Of a DNA stretch of 12,920 nucleotides, positions 9,301 through 12,920 are shown one piece after another; position 1 is the first letter of the stretch, and each line of letters starts with the position of its first letter. The notes under the pieces were generated by a model. That model was not told the origin of the DNA. It made no database searches and was given only the letters and a program-made list of their open reading frames with translations. The DNA comes from DATMFV01 sp964651005 (GTDB lineage Bacteria; Verrucomicrobiota; Verrucomicrobiia; Chthoniobacterales; Chthoniobacteraceae): the NCBI GenBank assembly GCA_964651005.1, contig CAZYVL010000070.1, positions 1 through 12,920 of the forward strand, given 5' to 3'. A program made the translations under genes and the position numbers.

Positions 9301-12300
9301 AGCAAAGGAACATACGGCTGCTCTTGGTTCTGACTTGAAGGAGAAAATTGAAAGCGAGTTCAAGAAAGGAAGCATTAATCTCTTGTCATGTTCGACGACC
9401 ATGGAAATGGGCATCGATCTCGGTGATCTTTCCGCCGTAATGCTACGAAACGTCCCCCCGGGCATCTCGAACTACCAGCAGCGAGCGGGCCGCGCAGGGA
9501 GGCGAGGGCAAGGGGCTCCAGTAAGTCTCACTTACGCCAGAAATCGCCGTTATGATCAGACGACGTTTGATGAGGCTCAAAGTTTTCTTCGTAAACCACC
9601 AAAGACGCCCTACGTTCACCTTGCCAACGAGCGTCTTCTGAAACGTCATCAGTTTTCTCTTCTCCTTTCAGATTACCTGGCGCATCGGGAATTGGATCAG
9701 CATGGCCTGCAAATCGGACAATTGTTCGGATTAAATAGAATTGGCATGCAAAATGGCCGACTAGCTACCGATCGTCCTTCGCCCTTTGGGCAGAACGAGG
9801 TTTCCGATTTCTCGTCAGATTTGACTAAATGGGTTGAATCAGACTCAGCTGTTCCTGCTATTAAGGCTGCTTCCGAGTTTCATAAGAGAGTGATCTCGAG
9901 TCTCTCCGCAGAAGAGGCGTCATCTTTGAAATTCGAAGCGCAACTTTTGAAGGTTGGCTTTGTCGAAGCTCTGTCATCGGTCGCGGATAATTTCAGCAAC
10001 CGATACAGCTTTTACTGGGAACGAAGAGGCGAAGCCATGAAGAACGAGCAACCTGATATCGCTTCACGCAATCAAAATCAGGCATTGCGATTGGCGAATC
10101 AGCAAATGATTAATCACCTGTCGAAGCATGGGGTGATTCCAACTTACTCGTTCCCAGTCGATAGCATTGAGTTAGAAGTTGTCGATGGTTCTTTCGGCAG
10201 CCATGGTAACGATGATATCGAGTTGAATCGGGATGCTCGAATCGGAATTGTAGAGTATGCGCCCGGTTCGGAGGTCGTTGCCAACAGCAGGGTTTGGATA
10301 TCCCGGGGTATTGACACCAATCCGCGAGCGTTTATGCCGGTGATGCACTACAAGATCTGCGGGGCTTGTCGACATATCGAGCAACAGCCCGACCGATCGT
10401 TGATCCCCCCTTACTGTCCGGCCTGCAACAATCCCCTTGAAGGATCCCCTAGGAAATACATCGAGCCGCTGTCGTTTGTGACATGCATGACGGAAAAGGA
10501 TGGCCTTGAACCGGGAATCCGCAGAATCAAGCCGCCTCCCGCGTTGGAGCAAATGTTAATTAGCAATGCCCCTGAAACTTTTTTTCAAGGGACGGATTTG
10601 ACTCACGTATCCATGGCGTACCAAGACTCCCGTTCTGGGCGGATGGTTATTATCAATCAGGGGCGAAGCAATGGTTTCATCAAGTGCAGCCGTTGCGCTC
10701 GTACTGAGGTTAAACGAAAGCCGAATCAAAAGTTAATGGCTCATGCTAATCCCAAAACAGGGAAGCCTTGTGAGGGCGTGGGGAGCCAAGGAGATTCTTC
10801 AGTAAAATTTTCGACGCTTGATTTGGCTCACACCTTCTTTACTGACGTTCTTCAGGTTCGGACGGGGCTTAGCGTTGACATTCCTCGCGAGCTTCCCCTC
10901 GAAGTCAGTCCTTTCGATTTTAGAGATGACGTAGCCCGGACAGTCGTCGAAGCCCTACGCTTAGCGTGTGTCGAAATTCTCTCAGTTCCCGATGGCGAGA
11001 TAACTGCTTCATTCCGCTGGACTGGCCTCCAGCATCTCGAAATTATTTTGTCAGATTCCGTCTCAGGCGGAGCAGGCTACGTGGGTCAGCTCAAGCATCG
11101 TGGTGCTAAGGAGCTATTTTTGAAAGCTAGCGCGATTCTGACATGTCCAAAAAACTGCACCAGTGGATGCTCGTCATGCCTTCGCAGCTATTCTAACCAG
11201 TATTATTGGGACAAATTCAAAAGAACAGAAACGGTGAATTACGTGAAGAAGGTTCTAAGCTACCAACAGAACGATCCTCTTCTTGCCCGTGGAGCGAAGC
11301 CGATTTCAGCGGCGGATCTTTACGTCTTACTTGACAAAGCTTCCGAAATTATTTGGTTCAGCAAACTGCTTGGGAATTTTAGTGGAGCTATTCCCTATAA
11401 GGAAGATGCTTTGGATTCAAGAGAACCGACCATCGAAATCCTGTTTCCTGGAGCAAAACATTTCCGGCGGTGGCTTGGAGCGGGGAAGACCATACAGATT
11501 GGCGCTTCTAGCATCCCCAATTTCACCGCTTTTGAAACACCAAAAGCAAGACGTTTCAGTGAAGCATTTCAAGAAGATCTACGTACGGCCCGTCTAAAGG
11601 TATTAAAGGTCACCGCTCACTCTCAACTTCCAATGGTTGCGCTGAGGCATCCAGGTTTTGCCGACTGGATTGGGTGTTTCTGTTCCCATGGCGCTCCCAG
11701 TTTGCTGGATCTTTCGAAGTTTCCCGATGGGCTGTTACGCGTTGATGTTTCCTCCGCAGACGTTGTGAAATGGTTAAACCAAACGCAGGCTGTCGATTTT
11801 TCTATCGGACTAGCGGACAGCAAACTTAAACGTCTTCTGATGGAGCCGGGCCGGAGCGTTAGCAAATCATTGCAGCCGCTACTGGATGAGCTTTGCCGTG
11901 ACAATCCAAAGATTGTCTCAATTCAGGATCGATATCTTGTTTCGAAGGCGGCTAACATGACGGCCTTAAAGGAGTTCTTTACTCTGATGGCAGAGGCTTT
12001 TAATGAATCAACAAGCTCAAGACCGCAGGAGCTTCGGCTTATTTTTGGTCCTGTTTCAGTATATGGGGGAGCCCAAGAGCGAGATGAATGGAAGGCACGC
12101 CTGCGGGAAATAGAACAGTGGCTTTCTACACAGAGATTTTGGGCAGGCATCCGCTTATACACCCAGCTTTGTGAGATCTCGCGCGGGGCAAAGCGCGATT
12201 ATCACGACCGTATTATAGTCGCCGAAACGCCCTCAGTCGGAAAAGAAAAGGGAAGAAAGCTTGTCATTGAAATGACTGGGGGGATTGACATCCTGATGGA

Positions 12301-12352
12301 CGAAAGAGAAACGACTCGACTGTTCTTTTGCAGGTTCGATAACCAGGAGTAA
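6329..12352 (+). CDS. druE: DruE-like giant DEAD/DEAH helicase with DUF1998 domain and possible PLD-like C-terminus
   Basis: A 2007-residue superfamily 2 helicase, the expected motor of Druantia. N-terminal RecA lobe: HxHQ at 93-96, Walker A ATGTGSGKT at 113-121, YPLNALANDQ at 149-158, DELH at 262-265, TSASL at 297-301. Second lobe: SDNRQDAAF at 681-689, STTMEMGIDLGDL at 1022-1034, QQRAGRAGRRG at 1050-1060. The lobes are split by a very long insert. Cysteine pairs suggesting zinc sites: 516/519, 627/630, 936/939 with 951/956, 1344/1347 with 1363/1366, 1453/1456. The DUF1998-type cluster is Cys1606, 1610, 1614, 1617 followed by LRSYSNQ, as in the repair helicase MrfA. The last ~350 residues are an extra domain ending in YHDRIIVAE (1958-1966) and GGIDIL (1984-1989), reminiscent of MIT_C/phospholipase-D-like folds. 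All helicase motifs are intact, so it should be active. It probably translocates on nucleic acid and acts with DruH against phage. Other DUF1998 defence helicases (DISARM DrmA/DrmB) are less likely because those functions are on separate genes. Confidence 0.85.
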   Translation: MNREIDPIALQDELQQRIRRYLLTALPISRRFPKLRTEASKLINQPEMVIKGPFLEAIPDFPKGSSLKDLVEEGVLHNGFSSLGAFVYERRLHAHQEKAIRQVVSEKKNVVVATGTGSGKTECFLFPLIDALLKADIFGRPGIRAIIVYPLNALANDQLYQRLAPILADKLSDYGLTVGRYTGQTKAGMSRDEIEAQLLGSDFIKEIFPKGIPSNWLLSRKEMLDTPPNVLVTNYAMLEHLLLLPHNRPLFQGLDLKLLVLDELHSYAGTQATEVAMLLRKLINRYARNNDIRYIGTSASLSSALDEKKKIASFASRLFDAPFGDPITATRERHRLLSVTPSANEISIEQWLTLKDLLGSVRGIKDEAKAIETWNDEVIQADIDLLVDRTLESLPKALSKALGADPNIQNLAEILAREGSVLVSDVADRLFGCTGSSTDRQEAVRAMVAVGAYARETSEGYPLLPARYHIFAKGIEDATIQLAPSKVSSEHAIRLRLASEFRDAAEGCPRYRLLTCRKCGELYFEAWESLGLQEIYPQYRKGLRRSVFWLRPKDSVVLADDESEVVTDSPSLFHSEQECFIHPVRGKCCDFLPDGEDESEWIKTWRAQLAKEDDDDKLAGTARVTHCHSCGSVERTEIITPFHPGDQALSATICDALYEAIPQKEGADRNSGGGRALLVFSDNRQDAAFFAPSLQRSHEEILMRWRIIHELQKHDGRARLMEIATALAENGLLRKGFTDVNARPLKSEEAEKHFKALLLGEFCTPGGARSSLEDLGIVEVNYSMDLEELAERAKIAHEQASGIVRFVLDVMRSNRAIKMPPGVSAANSHDSEFYWGHYAQADRAYRLQSAGHRYNFLPQIRPNGEPFSNRFVYVLRDRLGISDWSSVLSRLWEVFLRDTDASGMDHPTDGDTASLVLRPGTLKLSLREREAPVFRCNKCGTKGRWHLAHQCLRWKCLGAMERISQEEWDDEVRHNHYHRLYRSKNPIPTLLAKEHTAALGSDLKEKIESEFKKGSINLLSCSTTMEMGIDLGDLSAVMLRNVPPGISNYQQRAGRAGRRGQGAPVSLTYARNRRYDQTTFDEAQSFLRKPPKTPYVHLANERLLKRHQFSLLLSDYLAHRELDQHGLQIGQLFGLNRIGMQNGRLATDRPSPFGQNEVSDFSSDLTKWVESDSAVPAIKAASEFHKRVISSLSAEEASSLKFEAQLLKVGFVEALSSVADNFSNRYSFYWERRGEAMKNEQPDIASRNQNQALRLANQQMINHLSKHGVIPTYSFPVDSIELEVVDGSFGSHGNDDIELNRDARIGIVEYAPGSEVVANSRVWISRGIDTNPRAFMPVMHYKICGACRHIEQQPDRSLIPPYCPACNNPLEGSPRKYIEPLSFVTCMTEKDGLEPGIRRIKPPPALEQMLISNAPETFFQGTDLTHVSMAYQDSRSGRMVIINQGRSNGFIKCSRCARTEVKRKPNQKLMAHANPKTGKPCEGVGSQGDSSVKFSTLDLAHTFFTDVLQVRTGLSVDIPRELPLEVSPFDFRDDVARTVVEALRLACVEILSVPDGEITASFRWTGLQHLEIILSDSVSGGAGYVGQLKHRGAKELFLKASAILTCPKNCTSGCSSCLRSYSNQYYWDKFKRTETVNYVKKVLSYQQNDPLLARGAKPISAADLYVLLDKASEIIWFSKLLGNFSGAIPYKEDALDSREPTIEILFPGAKHFRRWLGAGKTIQIGASSIPNFTAFETPKARRFSEAFQEDLRTARLKVLKVTAHSQLPMVALRHPGFADWIGCFCSHGAPSLLDLSKFPDGLLRVDVSSADVVKWLNQTQAVDFSIGLADSKLKRLLMEPGRSVSKSLQPLLDELCRDNPKIVSIQDRYLVSKAANMTALKEFFTLMAEAFNESTSSRPQELRLIFGPVSVYGGAQERDEWKARLREIEQWLSTQRFWAGIRLYTQLCEISRGAKRDYHDRIIVAETPSVGKEKGRKLVIEMTGGIDILMDERETTRLFFCRFDNQE

Positions 12353-12530
12353 TCGCCTCCCTCTCACCTGATGACGAAGCCTATGCCGGGAACTTCTGTT
12401 TCGACCCACAGCCGTCCCATAAGGGCGAAAAATGGGTGCCGGTCTTGATTTCAAGCCGGTTAGAGGGCGGGATTTGCGATTTGAGGTTTAAAGCCCCGTT
12501 TAAAGTCTTTTTAAAATTTAGAAAATAAGC
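12353..12530. other. AT-rich noncoding stretch between druE and the right repeat
   Basis: No gene is supported here. A small imperfect hairpin lies at 12439-12459 (CCGG-CTTG arms with one bulged T and an ATTT loop), but no T tract follows it, so it is not a clear terminator. GTTTAAAG occurs twice in direct orientation (12486-12493 and 12498-12505). An A/T-rich run follows at 12506-12527. The end of the druHE transcript therefore cannot be placed with confidence. Confidence 0.5.
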
Positions 12531-12667
12531 CACAGCCATCTCATAGGATCGGTTGAAACCAGGGAGAGAGAAAGAAGTGATGGACGGGACAGTTAAAACC
12601 TGCCACTCGGCAGGGGAGGAAAAAACAACCCCACCCATCAGCGTCAAAATTCAGCGGATTGCGGCAG
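12531..12667 (-). repeat. Right copy of the inverted repeat flanking the druHE cassette
   Basis: Reverse complement of 2559-2694, beginning 178 bases after the druE stop. Relative to the left copy it has 11 substitutions, one 1-base and one 2-base length difference. Hairpin 1 of the left copy is destroyed here by the deletion and substitutions, whereas hairpin 2 is intact. A frame on the - strand reads a peptide similar to that of the left copy, but the length changes shift the frame between copies, so I do not regard it as a gene. Confidence 0.92.
12591..12614 (-). terminator. Terminator-like hairpin in the right repeat, facing into the cassette
   Basis: Read on the - strand, CCTGCC (12614-12609) pairs with GGCAGG (12604-12599) around a GAGT loop and is followed at once by TTTT and AACT. 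It could stop transcription entering from the right side before it runs antisense into druE. On the + strand the hairpin is followed by G/A-rich sequence, so it would not terminate the druHE transcript. The short T run limits confidence. Confidence 0.45.
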
Positions 12668-12694
12668 GCCGGTGTAACAACCTTTCTGTAAATC

Positions 12695-12765
12695 CGATAT
12701 TTGCGGCCTTCTGTAGCGGAGGCCGAGCGTAGCGATGTCGTAGCGGAAGAAAGCCGCAAATATCG
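12695..12765. repeat. Long-armed hairpin with internal GTAGCG repeats
   Basis: CGATATTTGCGGC (12695-12707) is the exact reverse complement of 12753-12765; with one mismatch the pairing extends about five more bases. The loop contains three GTAGCG units, at about 12713, 12729 and 12741. No reading frame with recognisable content crosses it. The arrangement looks like a dispersed palindromic repeat of the host genome or a structured RNA, lying just outside the right inverted repeat. Confidence 0.75.
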
Positions 12766-12777
12766 AAGGCGTGACAG

Positions 12778-12838
12778 GGGTGGGTCAAATCGGTCTGTTG
12801 GGTTTTGCCAAACAACCAAAGCCCAAAATGACCCACCC
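12778..12838. repeat. Second hairpin: 10-bp perfect outer stem plus inner stem
   Basis: GGGTGGGTCA (12778-12787) pairs exactly with TGACCCACCC (12829-12838). Inside it, 12798-12807 pairs with 12817-12826 with a single G-T position, leaving a 9-base loop and an asymmetric 10/2-base internal bulge. It follows the previous hairpin by 12 bases. There is no T tract after the outer stem on the + strand. The remaining sequence to the window end (12839-12920) shows nothing I can name. Confidence 0.7.
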
Positions 12839-12920
12839 GAACCTCGACAATAACCTGCTTTCCCAGTAACCGCCCGGCCAACTGCATCTACCGGATGAGA
12901 TCAGAAGCAGGCAAGCTTCG

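Larger units (their letters stand above)
2559..12667 (+). other. Druantia type III anti-phage defence cassette bounded by inverted repeats
   Basis: A 10.1-kb unit containing only two genes: a ~1200-residue protein of unknown biochemistry followed by a ~2000-residue DUF1998 helicase. This is the published make-up and order of Druantia type III (druH, druE). The pair is co-transcribed with an overlapping stop/start and its base composition differs from the dinG-like gene. Both ends carry the same repeat in opposite orientation. That the repeats define a transferable unit is inference; the gene identification rests on architecture and motifs, since no database search could be run. Confidence 0.7.

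Noticed and set aside
12439..12459. Intrinsic terminator for druE
   Set aside because: The stem has a bulge and is followed by mixed purine-rich sequence without a T tract.
2559..12667. Classical insertion sequence or unit transposon with these repeats as terminal inverted repeats
   Set aside because: There is no transposase or integrase gene in the window and no matching short duplication just outside the two copies; the repeat relation itself is kept as a finding.
12671..12816. Integron attC-like site (GTTGGGT near 12797 with paired arms)
   Set aside because: No matching RYYYAAC partner at the other end of the palindrome, and no integrase or cassette array in view.
12381..12887. Overlapping - strand frames downstream of druE
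   Set aside because: They are translations of the repeat and hairpins in several frames at once; nothing favours one frame as coding.
1..12920. CRISPR arrays and tRNA/rRNA genes
   Set aside because: No regularly spaced direct repeats and no cloverleaf or rRNA-like sequence were seen on either strand.

Overview
The window holds three large genes, all on the + strand. The first is a DinG/XPD-family DNA helicase (299-2284). The other two form a tightly coupled pair: a 1204-residue protein with no recognisable catalytic motif (2718-6332) and a 2007-residue DEAD/DEAH helicase with a DUF1998-type cysteine cluster (6329-12352). Their order, sizes and overlap match the anti-phage defence system Druantia type III (druH-druE). 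The host looks like a free-living bacterium. The GC-rich DinG-type gene and the repeat-laden intergenic DNA are compatible with Verrucomicrobiota, but this is an impression only and nothing in the window fixes the taxon.

Layout: 1-298 is leader DNA with an 11-bp tandem duplication. 299-2284 is the GC-rich helicase gene. 2285-2711 is a noncoding gap that contains the left copy of a ~136-bp repeat carrying two terminator-like hairpins. 2718-12352 is the druHE operon, joined by an ATGA overlap. 12353-12920 is noncoding: a short AT-rich stretch, the right copy of the same repeat in inverted orientation, then two further long hairpins.

The most distinctive observation is that the defence operon sits between two inverted copies of one repeat (2559-2694 and 12531-12667; about 124 of 135 aligned bases identical by hand alignment). 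The second hairpin of the repeat is intact in both copies, and in both the T-rich side faces the operon. The repeats may therefore act as inward-facing transcription stops that insulate the cassette, as recombination sites for its exchange, or simply be a dispersed repeat family flanking an insertion hotspot. The operon has much lower GC and more mixed codon use than the neighbouring dinG-like gene, which fits acquisition by transfer.

Working model: DruE supplies the ATP-driven nucleic-acid motor, with several zinc-binding inserts and a possible phospholipase-D-like C-terminal domain. DruH is its obligatory partner of unknown biochemistry. The dinG-like gene lies outside the repeats and is probably chromosomal housekeeping (DNA repair/replication), not part of the defence system.
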